Positions 32,136-40,765 of a DNA stretch of 64,000 nucleotides are shown piece by piece. The translations under genes and the position numbers were made by a program. Below the pieces are notes generated by a model. The model saw only the letters and a program-made list of their open reading frames with translations. It made no database searches and was not told the DNA's origin. Within the stretch, counting starts at the first letter, position 1. Each line of letters begins with the position of its first letter. Origin of the DNA: JADFMN01 sp964529975 (GTDB taxonomy: Bacteria; Armatimonadota; Fimbriimonadia; Fimbriimonadales; Fimbriimonadaceae); contig CAZGXW010000005.1 in NCBI GenBank assembly GCA_964529975.1, positions 3,798 through 67,797 of the forward strand, given 5' to 3'.

Positions 32136-33338
32136 ATGGCACGTGGCATGTTCGCAGTCTTGGTCGCTGCGCTCCTTGCCGGTTGTGCCAAGCCACCTCC
32201 CGAGGTCAAGGACGAGATCGTTGCGGTGGGCAAGTCCGCCATCGCCGCTCCGAACGGACCAAACGCGTTCGACGTCTACGTAGACCTTGCGCGGCGAGCG
32301 AGCGCACGATCCACCGTTAGCCTCGATGCCAGAGACACAGACGGCAACCGACGCAAGTCGATCGCAGAACTGGATCCGCTTCTTGCCGACCTGGCGGACG
32401 CTTCGCGGCACACGTGCACGTTTCGGTTCGAGCCGAGCGGCCCGTTCACCGTGAACCCTCACCACAAGGGCTGGTTGCTTCTTGGCCGTGCCCTTGTCTG
32501 GCGTATCGAGGCCGCTGTCGCATCTCAGGAATGGCAGGCGGCGGCGCGATGGACCGTCGTAGCGACGCGTTTCGGCGCGGGATTGAGCGGCGGTGACGTC
32601 TCGGACGCGACACTGGGGTACGGCGTGATCGATGGCGCCCGCAGGGCCATCGCTCCCTTCTTGGCCTCTTTCTCGGTTGGCGACCTCGATGACCTGACGA
32701 GCGGTCTCTCAAGCGCTCTGAAGGATATGGCCGATCCATCGACGACGATCGACCATGAAGGCTTGAACATGGCGGCTGCATTGCGCGAGATGCAGATGGC
32801 TCTCATGGAAGGTCGGGCGAAGGAGTACGCCAAGAACTTGTACGGAGAGGCAGGTGAGGTCGTCGTTGGGTATGCAAGCCTGGACGCCACCGGGCGGAAC
32901 GCCCTCTTCGCCGGGCTCGTCAGGGGCATGGACGAAGTTCTCGACCAAGCCGACTCGCTCGTGGCAGAACCCGGATCGGGAAGGAGTCGGATCAAGACCA
33001 ATCTGAGTGGAACCGAGGCCAAGATCGCCAAGCAGTTCTTCTCTTCGCTCGACGCGTGGATGGACGTCCGCGACCTAACCTTGGCCAGAACCCGCCTCCT
33101 CGCAACGGCGTCTTGGGTTCAGAACACGATCAACGTGCGGGGCTCGGCACCAGCCGACCTGGGCGGGCTTGCCCAGGAGGTTCGCACAGACCCGTACACT
33201 GGGCTCCAGTTCGGATACCTGCCTTTAGGCCGCGACTTTCTTGTTTACAGTTACGGGTTGGACGGCAAGGACGATAGGGGTGACACCAACTTAGACCGCA
33301 CGACTCCAGACCTACTGATCGAGGACGTGGTCCGCTAG
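32136..33338 (+). CDS. Lipoprotein of unknown function
   Basis: A 400-residue predicted lipoprotein: signal (MARGMFAVLVAALLAG) with lipobox Cys17, then a mostly helical, alanine-rich mature region. No family motif is recognised. HHKGWLLLGRALVWR and a repeated LTSGLSSALKDM style suggest a helical bundle. The C-terminal LAQEVRTDPYTGLQFGYLPLGRDFLVYSYGLDG resembles the end of pilin-related or secretion-linked proteins that quote parsed table values (DPYTG is common in planctomycete-like DUFs). It has a leaderless-type promoter, and its stop interlocks with the convergent cyclase through CTAG. Confidence 0.75.
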   Translation: MARGMFAVLVAALLAGCAKPPPEVKDEIVAVGKSAIAAPNGPNAFDVYVDLARRASARSTVSLDARDTDGNRRKSIAELDPLLADLADASRHTCTFRFEPSGPFTVNPHHKGWLLLGRALVWRIEAAVASQEWQAAARWTVVATRFGAGLSGGDVSDATLGYGVIDGARRAIAPFLASFSVGDLDDLTSGLSSALKDMADPSTTIDHEGLNMAAALREMQMALMEGRAKEYAKNLYGEAGEVVVGYASLDATGRNALFAGLVRGMDEVLDQADSLVAEPGSGRSRIKTNLSGTEAKIAKQFFSSLDAWMDVRDLTLARTRLLATASWVQNTINVRGSAPADLGGLAQEVRTDPYTGLQFGYLPLGRDFLVYSYGLDGKDDRGDTNLDRTTPDLLIEDVVR

Positions 33339-34558
33339 GAGACCACAGCCTGAGGAGTCACCTTGGACTTCGGTCGCCAGATCGTCCCGCGCACGTTCTG
33401 CGTCTCGACGACTTCGCTGCCGATTACGGACTTTCCACCAGGGATATAGGTCGCCGTGGCGTCGCTAACGGCAAGACAACCGACCGGCGCCGTCTTTTGC
33501 ATGTGGGCAGCGATGTCGATGACGTGCGCAAAGTTCACGCTCTTGATGTCCTGGCCCGGCGCAAGCACGCTGCCTGTGTGGAGCCCGCCGCGGAGTTCGA
33601 TGGGCTTGCCGATTCGGTTGCGGAATGCGTTGAACTCGAAGAGGCCCGCCATGAGTGACCTGCCGGCGGCATAGGCGTGCTGCGGCTCGTCGAACGCGAC
33701 GGTCACACCGTCGCCTGCGGTTGAGTGGACGCGTCCGCCATGCCGATACGCGATGGACTCGACGAACTTGTGGTACTCGTTGAACGTGAACTCGATGGAA
33801 AGCGGATCGCTCTCCGCCTTCAATCTCGTCGAGCCCACAATGTCCACGCTGAGGAACGTGACGAACTTCTCGTCCGACTTGAGCCGGTCTTGGATCTCGA
33901 GCAATTGGTGCAACAACTGCTGTCTCTCGAGCGCGGGGTCGCGCAAGCCGAGTTTTCTCCTGAGCACTCCGCCAAAGACGTTAGACAGCAGCCCTCCTAC
34001 GGCGCCGACCCCGATGAACAGAAGGATGAAGCCGGCATCAGGGCCGTTGCTCGGGATCGCAGGAAACAAGCCCATCAGGAACGTGAACACCGTGACCATG
34101 AGAAAACTCAGGCCACCAACGATCGTTCCAGCGAGCATCGCCGCCTTGATGCTCCTTGCAACGGCGCAGTTCCAGACAGCCCCGAGGATGAGGAGGATCG
34201 CCAAAGTCCATCCCAGGCCCGAGTCGTCGCCAAACAAGTTCGCAAGCGTGACCAAGAGCCCGATGACCGTGGACAACACGCCAGCCATCGCATAGCGGCG
34301 CATGTCGTGGTCGAAGGCCAAGAAGGCGTTCCGTACGCGGTCGAAGGGAGTGTCGCTCTTTTCGACCGGCATGGCTTGGATAGCCAGGCGGACGTAGTCT
34401 GCGGGGGCCCCGGTCGCTTCAGCGACCGCCAAGATCGCCGAGTCGTCGAGTTCCCCGCCTGTGGACTCGCGAATGCGACGGGCGAGCATAACGACCTCCT
34501 GGATGGAGTCGTCGCTCAGACCGTAGTGCTGCCCTTCAGGCCGGTTCTCGAGTTCCAA
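33335..34558 (-). CDS. Class III adenylate/guanylate cyclase with four membrane helices
   Basis: A 407-residue membrane-bound nucleotide cyclase. Residues 1-70 are cytoplasmic and helical, four membrane helices span about 90-198, and the catalytic domain occupies about 228-400. The two metal-binding aspartates are Asp239 (FLSVDIVGSTRL) and Asp283 (HSTAGDGVTVAF). GGLHTGSVL is the later conserved segment. It should make cAMP (or cGMP) from the cytoplasmic side; the substrate-specifying residues were not resolved. The start is TTG at 34558, chosen because TAAACT lies eight bases upstream and no ATG is better placed. Confidence 0.87.
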   Translation of the reverse strand: MELENRPEGQHYGLSDDSIQEVVMLARRIRESTGGELDDSAILAVAEATGAPADYVRLAIQAMPVEKSDTPFDRVRNAFLAFDHDMRRYAMAGVLSTVIGLLVTLANLFGDDSGLGWTLAILLILGAVWNCAVARSIKAAMLAGTIVGGLSFLMVTVFTFLMGLFPAIPSNGPDAGFILLFIGVGAVGGLLSNVFGGVLRRKLGLRDPALERQQLLHQLLEIQDRLKSDEKFVTFLSVDIVGSTRLKAESDPLSIEFTFNEYHKFVESIAYRHGGRVHSTAGDGVTVAFDEPQHAYAAGRSLMAGLFEFNAFRNRIGKPIELRGGLHTGSVLAPGQDIKSVNFAHVIDIAAHMQKTAPVGCLAVSDATATYIPGGKSVIGSEVVETQNVRGTIWRPKSKVTPQAVVS

Positions 34559-34566
34559 GTGCCGAC

Positions 34567-34572
34567 AGTTTA
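34567..34572 (-). promoter_or_regulatory. Putative -10 box (TAAACT) before the cyclase gene
   Basis: TAAACT ends eight bases before the TTG at 34558; this supports TTG as the start of a leaderless message. Confidence 0.45.
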
Positions 34573-34580
34573 CTGCGCGG

Positions 34581-35375
34581 CTAGCAGCCGCCGGGTGGCG
34601 GAGGCGGCCCGCCTGCCTCTAAAGGCAACCCCATTGGGAACGGCATCGGGTTTGCTCCACCGCCCAAGGCGCCCAAAGGTATCCGACATCCGGCGTCCAG
34701 CGGATTGTAGGTGGCGTTGTTGTACTTGACCGACTTGTAGTACTTCGGGATCTTGATGGTCGACTCCTCGACCATGATCTCCACTGCGTTTGTGGGCACT
34801 CTGGCTGTGAACCGACCGTCCTGCATCGTCCGGGCCGAACCGATCACGTTCCCCAAGTTGTCGAAGAGGTCGATGTCAAGGTGCGGAATGCCGTTGTTCG
34901 TAGGCTGGCCGCTAAAGATGCTCAAATCGACGACGCGACCACTGACAGTGGCCACCGCGCTCGGGACTCGGGCGCGCTGTTCAAAAAACCCGAACACCGT
35001 GCTCGTGACTTGGAAGCGAAACTCTCCTGCAGGTGCAAAGTTGACGGCGAACGAGGCAGTGGTCGGGCTGGTCTGACTGATCGCCACCAGGCCACCGGAC
35101 GTCGTCGCCCAGCCGCTGCACTGTAGCGCTGTGCGGTTGCCAAGCGAGTCATAGTGCGCCAACACCACAGTCCCGCCGTCGCCGACGACAAGATTGAACG
35201 GATCAAACCATGAGCCGTTCCCCCGCAAGAACTCAAAATACTGGCCGCTTGCGATGTTGAGGGTTCCGCCGCCGCCACCACCGCCCCCTCCGCCTCCTCC
35301 GCATCCGGAGATGATCCCGAGGGCGATCGCCGCTGCGACGAACACCATGTTCCTCACGTTGAGTTCCTTGTTCAT
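34581..35375 (-). CDS. Lipoprotein with polyglycine spacer
   Basis: A 264-residue lipoprotein precursor with lipobox Cys25 (GIISGC), followed immediately by twelve glycines that act as a flexible tether. The mature body is beta-rich (GQYFEFLRGNGSWFDPFNLVV, GEFRFQVTSTVFGF) and includes a carboxypeptidase-regulatory-like segment (VSGRVVDLSIFSGQ, DGRFTARVPTNAVEIMV). The C-terminus is Pro/Gly-rich and ends in Cys. The ATG overlaps the cytidine deaminase stop by four bases, so an envelope protein is coupled to mutS2-cdd. No family is recognised for the whole. Confidence 0.75.
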   Translation of the reverse strand: MNKELNVRNMVFVAAAIALGIISGCGGGGGGGGGGGGTLNIASGQYFEFLRGNGSWFDPFNLVVGDGGTVVLAHYDSLGNRTALQCSGWATTSGGLVAISQTSPTTASFAVNFAPAGEFRFQVTSTVFGFFEQRARVPSAVATVSGRVVDLSIFSGQPTNNGIPHLDIDLFDNLGNVIGSARTMQDGRFTARVPTNAVEIMVEESTIKIPKYYKSVKYNNATYNPLDAGCRIPLGALGGGANPMPFPMGLPLEAGGPPPPPGGC

Positions 35376-35779
35376 TCTCGTTTCAATCCACTTCCGGTGA
35401 ATGCGTTTGGCAAGAGCGCGCCGAGCGTCCACTCTTCCACACGATCCTTCTCGTCCACCGTCAAAACGGGCATCTCTGGCCCGACTGCAAACTCTTGTAT
35501 CACCTGGCGGCAGGCGCCACAAGGAGTCCCGCCGTCCTTCGTCGCCACAGCGATGGCAGCGAGCGAGGTCTTCCCGCCGGCCACCATGGCTACAATCGCG
35601 TTCCGTTCCGCGCAAACCGTCAGCCCGCTCGAGGCGTTCTCCACGTTGCAGCCAACGAACACCGAGCCGTCGGCGGCCTGCGCCGCCGCGCCCACCCGAT
35701 AGACGGAGTAGGGGGCGTAGGCGTTCGATCTTGCGGCTTTGGCGGCCTCGATCAAGACCGTCTTGTCTGTTGGGTTCAT
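35372..35779 (-). CDS. cdd: Cytidine deaminase
   Basis: A 135-residue homotetrameric-type cytidine deaminase that converts cytidine and deoxycytidine to uridine and deoxyuridine for pyrimidine salvage. The zinc site is complete: Cys56 with catalytic Glu58 (TVCAERNAI), and Cys87 and Cys90 (PCGACRQ). The N-terminal YAPYSVYRVGAA and FVGCNVENAS substrate-binding segments are present. The length matches the short form. It overlaps mutS2 upstream and the lipoprotein gene downstream, each by four bases, so all three form one operon. Confidence 0.95.
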   Translation of the reverse strand: MNPTDKTVLIEAAKAARSNAYAPYSVYRVGAAAQAADGSVFVGCNVENASSGLTVCAERNAIVAMVAGGKTSLAAIAVATKDGGTPCGACRQVIQEFAVGPEMPVLTVDEKDRVEEWTLGALLPNAFTGSGLKRE

Positions 35780-38109
35780 TTGAACTTGGCGACCGTTGCT
35801 CCTGCGCCGCCTTGTTCGGGGGCGGCGTCCTGGAACTCGCTGATGTGCGGGTGCCTCCTCAAGAGGTCGTGGGTCATTTTACGCAGGATGCCCTCCCCTT
35901 TGCCATGAACGATGCGCACACTGGGCAGTCCCGCCAGAACGGCATCGTCGAGGAACCGCTCCAACTCTTCCATGGCCGCTTCAGCCCGCATCTGCCGCAA
36001 GTGGATCTCAGTCGATGCCGTCAGGCCTTTGTCCAACCTTGTGCCAGAAGACTTGGACTTGGGTGGCGATGTCTTGGGTTCGCCGAGGAACTCTAGATCG
36101 GTCAGTTTGACCTTCATCTTGATCGCCCCGACTTGGACTTCGACATTGTCCCCCTTGGGCGGTTCGACGACCGTCCCTGACTGCCCCAGAGCCACAAGCC
36201 TGACCTGCGTGCCCTTTTTGAGTTCCTGCTCCGGCGCCTTTCTCGGCTTTGCTTTCGGCTTGAACGACTTGGTGCGTTCTGCGCCCTCGCTCTGCAGATC
36301 CTTCAAGCGAGAGCGCGCGTCGTCGATCTCTCGCTGGCTAGCACCAGGCTTGAGTGCCGCGAACACCTGATCGGCCCTCTCACGAATCTCGCGCAGTGCG
36401 TCCTCGAGTTCGCTGGCTGCGTCGGACCTGGCCCGCGTGCGCGCTTCTTGTGCCTTGGCGATCTTCTCCTCGGCCTCGCGCTCGAGTTGTTTGATGCGCG
36501 CGCTCAATCGGTCCGCATCGCCTTGCGCCACTTGCGCCTGTTTTTGAGCGCGCTCGAGTTTCTCAATCATCTTTGCGACGTCGAGTTCGTCTTCCGTGAC
36601 GCCTTCGAGCGCGGTCTCAATGACGTCCTTTGGCACGCCGTGCCTTTCGGCGATGCGATAGGCCTGGCTCGAACCGGGAACCCCAAGGTGAAACTGATAT
36701 GTCGGCCGCAGTGTCTTTGCGTCGAACTCCATCGCAGCGTTCGTGAACCCCTTCGCGTTGCTCGCGAAGATCTTTAACTCGCCGTAGTGCGTGCTCGCAA
36801 GAGTCTTCGCGCCACCAGCCTGGAACTTGAGCAGGATCGCCCGCGCAAGCGCCGCGCCCTCGGCAGGGTCTGTCCCAGCACCGATCTCGTCGAGCAGGAC
36901 GAGCGCGCCCGGCTTCAATTGCTTGATCGCCTCGGCGATGTTGCGCACGTGTCCGCTGAAAGTGGAGAGCGACTGCTGCAGCGACTGCTCGTCGCCGATG
37001 TCCGCCCAGAGTTGGGAGAACGCGCCGAGTTTCATCGACGCCGCTGTCGGCATCATCCCGGACTGAGCCATAGCCACGGCCAACCCCACAGTCTTAATCG
37101 CCACGGTCTTGCCTCCGGTGTTCGGCCCGGTGATCAGAATCGCGTCGTGGTCCCTTCCAAGAGAGATGTCGAGTGGAACGGCCGTCTCTTTTGGAATGAA
37201 CGGGTGCCGCGCTTGGACAAGAACAAGGTTTGCTGTTCCCTGCTTTGTCGGGATGCACCCGCCAGACTGGTGGCCTAGCCTCGCTTTTGCTAGCACGAGG
37301 TCGAGCTCTGCGACCGCCTCCAGCCCGTCGAGCAGTTCAGGCGCGACCTCGCCGACTGCAATCGAGAGTTCGAGAAGGACGCGCTGCTCCTCTGCCTTCT
37401 CTTTGGCTTCGGCCTCGCGCAGGTCGTTCCCCAGCGCAACGACCTCTTCGGGTTCGACGAACATCGTCTGCCCGCTCGCGCTCGTATCGTGCACGATCCC
37501 CTTGATCTTCCCCTTGTTCTCGGCCTTGAGCGGCACGACAAACCGGCCGCCCCTCTGGGTGACGACCGCATCGCTCAACAGGTCCCGAAACCTTCCTGTG
37601 GTGTAACTCTGGATCTTCTCCGTGATTCGCTTCGTCGTCGCGTTCTTCTTCTGTCTCGCGGCGCGCAGATCGGGGCTCGCCTCGTCGCGAACGGTGCCGT
37701 CACCGTCCAAGCTTGTAAGAAGCCTCCGTTCCAGGAGTTCGACGTCGGGCAGCCGCTGTCCGAGCAGCCAGAGGTTTGGCGTCGCGGCAGCCTTGCGCTG
37801 GAGGACCGTCCTTGCGGCACGCATCACGCGCAGAGACTCGCCGACCCTCCATAGAGTGGCACCATCAATCGACGCTTGCTTCGACGCTCGTTTCACCGCT
37901 TGTTCGAGCGAGCCGACGCCTGAGAGAGAAATCGAAGCCTCGTTGAGCAGATCACACGCTTCCGTCGTACGAGCGATCTCGAACCAAACGCCTTCTTCGT
38001 CGAATCGCGGCTCAAGAGCGTGCGCGAGCCCCTCACCGTCCGGCGTGTCGCAATGGGCCGCCAACAGGGTCAAGACACCGTCATATTCGAGCGTCTTGAG
38101 CGCGTGCAT
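35776..38109 (-). CDS. mutS2: MutS2 endonuclease/ribosome-rescue ATPase
   Basis: A 777-residue MutS2 protein. It lacks the mismatch-recognition domain of MutS, has the lever/clamp helices, and a P-loop ATPase with GPNTGGKT (about residues 327-334), LLDEIGAGTDPAEG and STHYGEL. A long coiled coil (about 490-600) and a C-terminal Smr nuclease domain (EIHLRQMRAEAAM, IVHGKGEGIL) complete it. MutS2 proteins limit homologous recombination or act on collided ribosomes. I favour ATG 38109, giving MHALKTLEYD and seven bases after CACAAT; ATG 38118 would add MGP. The stop overlaps cdd. Confidence 0.94.
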   Translation of the reverse strand: MHALKTLEYDGVLTLLAAHCDTPDGEGLAHALEPRFDEEGVWFEIARTTEACDLLNEASISLSGVGSLEQAVKRASKQASIDGATLWRVGESLRVMRAARTVLQRKAAATPNLWLLGQRLPDVELLERRLLTSLDGDGTVRDEASPDLRAARQKKNATTKRITEKIQSYTTGRFRDLLSDAVVTQRGGRFVVPLKAENKGKIKGIVHDTSASGQTMFVEPEEVVALGNDLREAEAKEKAEEQRVLLELSIAVGEVAPELLDGLEAVAELDLVLAKARLGHQSGGCIPTKQGTANLVLVQARHPFIPKETAVPLDISLGRDHDAILITGPNTGGKTVAIKTVGLAVAMAQSGMMPTAASMKLGAFSQLWADIGDEQSLQQSLSTFSGHVRNIAEAIKQLKPGALVLLDEIGAGTDPAEGAALARAILLKFQAGGAKTLASTHYGELKIFASNAKGFTNAAMEFDAKTLRPTYQFHLGVPGSSQAYRIAERHGVPKDVIETALEGVTEDELDVAKMIEKLERAQKQAQVAQGDADRLSARIKQLEREAEEKIAKAQEARTRARSDAASELEDALREIRERADQVFAALKPGASQREIDDARSRLKDLQSEGAERTKSFKPKAKPRKAPEQELKKGTQVRLVALGQSGTVVEPPKGDNVEVQVGAIKMKVKLTDLEFLGEPKTSPPKSKSSGTRLDKGLTASTEIHLRQMRAEAAMEELERFLDDAVLAGLPSVRIVHGKGEGILRKMTHDLLRRHPHISEFQDAAPEQGGAGATVAKFK

Positions 38110-38116
38110 CGGGCCC

Positions 38117-38122
38117 ATTGTG
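38117..38122 (-). promoter_or_regulatory. Putative -10 box (CACAAT) before mutS2
   Basis: CACAAT ends seven bases before ATG 38109. It matches the -10 consensus at four of six but departs from TANNNT at the first base, so support is weaker than for neighbouring genes. Confidence 0.3.
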
Positions 38123-38136
38123 GCAGACGGTCGGCG

Positions 38137-38142
38137 TACAAT
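38137..38142 (+). promoter_or_regulatory. Putative -10 box (TACAAT) before the secreted DNRLRE-like gene
   Basis: TACAAT ends six bases before the ATG at 38149. No Shine-Dalgarno is present, which fits a leaderless mRNA divergent from mutS2. Confidence 0.5.
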
Positions 38143-38148
38143 CGAACA

Positions 38149-38766
38149 ATGGTCACTGCGCTCCTGCTCGCAAGCGTGTTCGCGACCCACTCCTTGGTCG
38201 CAACGGACGACGTGTGGATCTACCCACACGCCTATGACCAGACGGACGACCCCGTCTTGCGCGCTTGGAGCGACGGAGTGAACTCGGTCGGTGATCCCAG
38301 CGCCTCCGGGTTCTCCTATAGCGTCTTGCGGTTCGACCTATCGGCCGTGACTGAGGATGCTTCCAAACTCAAGAAGGCGACCTTGGTCGTGTTCCACATC
38401 CCCGAGGCAGGGTTCACAGCCGCAGACACCAAGGCTGCTCCGCTCGAAGCCAGGCTCGTCGATGCGAACTTCGACGAGAAGCGCTGGACGTTCGAACAGT
38501 ACAGCAAACACCTTCCAAGCGCAGGCGAGGCGAGTCTCGTCGGCAAAGCATCGCCGACGCCATCTTCGGACGGCAAACCGTTCAAGATCGAGATCGACCT
38601 GCTAACAGGCAAGGGCGACTTCCGAAAGGCGATCGGTGGGAAGAAGGCGGTCGCGATCGCGCTTTCGACCAAGATGGCTCCCGACGGAGCCGAAGGCCCG
38701 TACTACCGGTTGCTTTCGCGATCCAACGAGAAGGGCCTGCAACCCACGCTCGTCCTCGAGTATTGA
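38149..38766 (+). CDS. Secreted DNRLRE-like beta-sandwich protein
   Basis: A 205-residue protein with a short signal peptide (MVTALLLASVFATHSLVA) and one beta-sandwich domain of the DNRLRE/CBM96-like kind. Its pattern starts with VWIYPHAYDQTDD, passes through FSYSVLRFDLSAV and KATLVVFHIPEAG, and ends in PTLVLEY. Such domains usually occur in large surface or polysaccharide-binding proteins; here one stands alone. It stops two bases before the stop of the convergent metal ATPase. Binding target unknown. Confidence 0.75.
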   Translation: MVTALLLASVFATHSLVATDDVWIYPHAYDQTDDPVLRAWSDGVNSVGDPSASGFSYSVLRFDLSAVTEDASKLKKATLVVFHIPEAGFTAADTKAAPLEARLVDANFDEKRWTFEQYSKHLPSAGEASLVGKASPTPSSDGKPFKIEIDLLTGKGDFRKAIGGKKAVAIALSTKMAPDGAEGPYYRLLSRSNEKGLQPTLVLEY

Positions 38767-38768
38767 TG

Positions 38769-40712
38769 TTAGCGCAGGAGCCGTAGCCCGTTGAGAATGA
38801 CCAACACGGTCGATCCTTCGTGCCCGACCACCGCAAGGGGCAGGATGAGGTTTGACGTCGATGGGAAGAACGCGTCCCACACGATCGAACCGACGAAGAG
38901 CATCACGATGACGCCGGAACCGAAGTAGAGGTTCTGCCTGATGACTTTGTTCGTGCGCCGACCAAGGCGCACGAGTTCTGGAAGGAGTGCAAGGCGGTCT
39001 TGCATCAGGACGACGTCCGCAGCATTGAGCGCGACGTCCGAGCCAAGCCCGCCCATCGCCACACCGACGTTCGCTCGCGCTAGACTCGGAGCATCGTTCA
39101 CTCCGTCACCAACCATGACCACGCGGCGACCAGAGTCAGCGAGCCCAGACACGATACGCTCCTTGTCGTCGGGCAAGAGGCCGGCATGGACGTCCGACAT
39201 ATCGAGCCGTCGGGCGACGGCGGCGGCTGTCTGCGGCGTGTCGCCAGTAAGCATCATCTGCTTTTCCACCCCTAGGTCGCGGAGTTCGTCGAGCACCGAC
39301 TTCGCCTCGTCCCGCACGACGTCCTCAAGGCCAAGTGCTGCGAACTCGCCGTCGCACTCCGCGATCGCGACCGTCATTCCGAGGTGCTGCATCTCCTCGA
39401 CGTGCTCTGCAAAGTGTGCGGGCAATCGCTCTTCACCCTGCTCAAAAAACCTCCGCTGGCCTACTCTGACGCGTCGCCCCTCGACCGTCGCGACTACGCC
39501 AAGCCCCGAGAGCGATTGGTGCTCGCTCGCAGTGGGCACGGATGTTCCCTGCCGGTTCGCGGCATCGACGATCGCCTGCGCGATCGGGTGGGTGCTGTAC
39601 TGCTCGGCGGAAGCCGCCAATCGAAGGATGTCCTTCGAGCCCGTGGACATCGATTCGCCGCTCCTCCAGCACGCGTCGCGCTCGGCGCACTCTGACGCTG
39701 CCCCAACCGAGGCAACCACCGTGTCGCACACGCAGATCTGTGCCAAGACCGGCTTTCCGACCGTCAGCGTGCCGGTCTTGTCGAGGACGGCCGTGTCCAC
39801 TTTGCCGATCGCCTCGATAAACTCGCCACCCCTCACCAGGATCCCCCGCCGCGCCGCCCAGGCGAGCGCGCTCAGCGTCGCCGCAGGCACCGAGATAACG
39901 AGCGCACAAGGACTCAGCGCGACAAAGAGGCTGAGCGAGGCGTAAAGCGCGCGCTCGGTCGGTTGGCCGATCAACAACCGGACCACCAACGAAACGACGA
40001 ACGCACCGATCACCAGGAGCGTGTACCGAGAGCCGAACCAAGCGCTGATTCGCTCGCCGCTCGCCTTGTTCTCTTGCGCGTCGCGCACGAGTTCGACGAT
40101 CTTCTCGAGCGTGGTCCCTCCGTGCTCGGCGGTCGCCCTGACCAGCACCATGCCCTCGCCGTTCTGGGTCCCTGCGAGGACCTGGTCGCCGACCGACCTA
40201 GGAACGGGGCGCGATTCGCCCGTCATCGCCGACTGGTCAATGGCCGTCTCGCCTTGCACGACGTGCCCGTCGATCGCGACAGCCTCGAAAGGTCGCACGC
40301 GCACGATGTCCCCCACGCGGACCTCGCTCACGGGAACCGTCTTGTCGCCCTCCGGCGTGACGACGATTGCGTTATCGGGCCGCAGTTTGATCAGCCCCTC
40401 GATGGCATTGCGCGTGCGCGCCATCGCGTACTCTTCCAGCGTCCCCGAGAGTGCGAATAAGAAGAGGAGCACCGCCGCCTCGACAGGCCGACCGATCGCG
40501 ACCGACCCGACGGCGGCCAAGACCATCAGCACGTTGACGTCGATCTCGCGGTCGCGGACGGACCGCCAGGCCGCTTGCAGAGCGAAAACGGAGCCGCAGG
40601 CGATGGACAGGTAGGGCACCCAGTCGGGCATCCAAGGCTGGGAGACGAAGAAACTCAGCACGAGCGTGACGCCGCTCGCCACAGTCAGCGCGATCTGTGT
40701 CCGTCCGCCCAT
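38769..40712 (-). CDS. P1B-4-type metal-transporting P-type ATPase (Co/Fe-like)
   Basis: A 647-residue heavy-metal P-type ATPase without an N-terminal HMA domain. It has the actuator TGES (164-167), phosphorylation motif DKTGTLT (Asp311), the SEHQSLSGLG nucleotide segment and GDGVNDAP. The membrane metal site reads SPC (267-269) instead of the CPC of Zn/Cd/Cu pumps, and the last helix carries HEGST (631-635). SPC plus HEG(G/S)T defines the P1B-4 group, which exports Co2+ or Fe2+. Membrane helices number about six. TAGACT lies fourteen bases before the ATG, inside the hairpin that follows the RND gene. Confidence 0.9.
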   Translation of the reverse strand: MGGRTQIALTVASGVTLVLSFFVSQPWMPDWVPYLSIACGSVFALQAAWRSVRDREIDVNVLMVLAAVGSVAIGRPVEAAVLLFLFALSGTLEEYAMARTRNAIEGLIKLRPDNAIVVTPEGDKTVPVSEVRVGDIVRVRPFEAVAIDGHVVQGETAIDQSAMTGESRPVPRSVGDQVLAGTQNGEGMVLVRATAEHGGTTLEKIVELVRDAQENKASGERISAWFGSRYTLLVIGAFVVSLVVRLLIGQPTERALYASLSLFVALSPCALVISVPAATLSALAWAARRGILVRGGEFIEAIGKVDTAVLDKTGTLTVGKPVLAQICVCDTVVASVGAASECAERDACWRSGESMSTGSKDILRLAASAEQYSTHPIAQAIVDAANRQGTSVPTASEHQSLSGLGVVATVEGRRVRVGQRRFFEQGEERLPAHFAEHVEEMQHLGMTVAIAECDGEFAALGLEDVVRDEAKSVLDELRDLGVEKQMMLTGDTPQTAAAVARRLDMSDVHAGLLPDDKERIVSGLADSGRRVVMVGDGVNDAPSLARANVGVAMGGLGSDVALNAADVVLMQDRLALLPELVRLGRRTNKVIRQNLYFGSGVIVMLFVGSIVWDAFFPSTSNLILPLAVVGHEGSTVLVILNGLRLLR

Positions 40713-40726
40713 CTCATTGGAAGGAT

Positions 40727-40765
40727 AGTCTATTGGGGCAGGTTCCAGTCCCGCCCCAATAGACT
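40727..40765 (-). terminator. Strong hairpin between the RND operon and the metal ATPase gene
   Basis: AGTCTATTGGGGC and GCCCCAATAGACT form a perfect 13-pair stem beginning at the stop codon of the RND pump gene. There is no T tract after it on the minus strand, so it may attenuate rather than fully stop transcription into the ATPase gene; its distal arm holds that gene's candidate -10 (TAGACT). Confidence 0.55.

Noticed and set aside
34581..35615. Longer start (35615) for the polyglycine lipoprotein
   Set aside because: The extra 80 residues would lie antisense-free but inside cdd in another frame and hide the lipoprotein signal; ATG 35375 overlaps the cdd stop in the usual ATGA manner.
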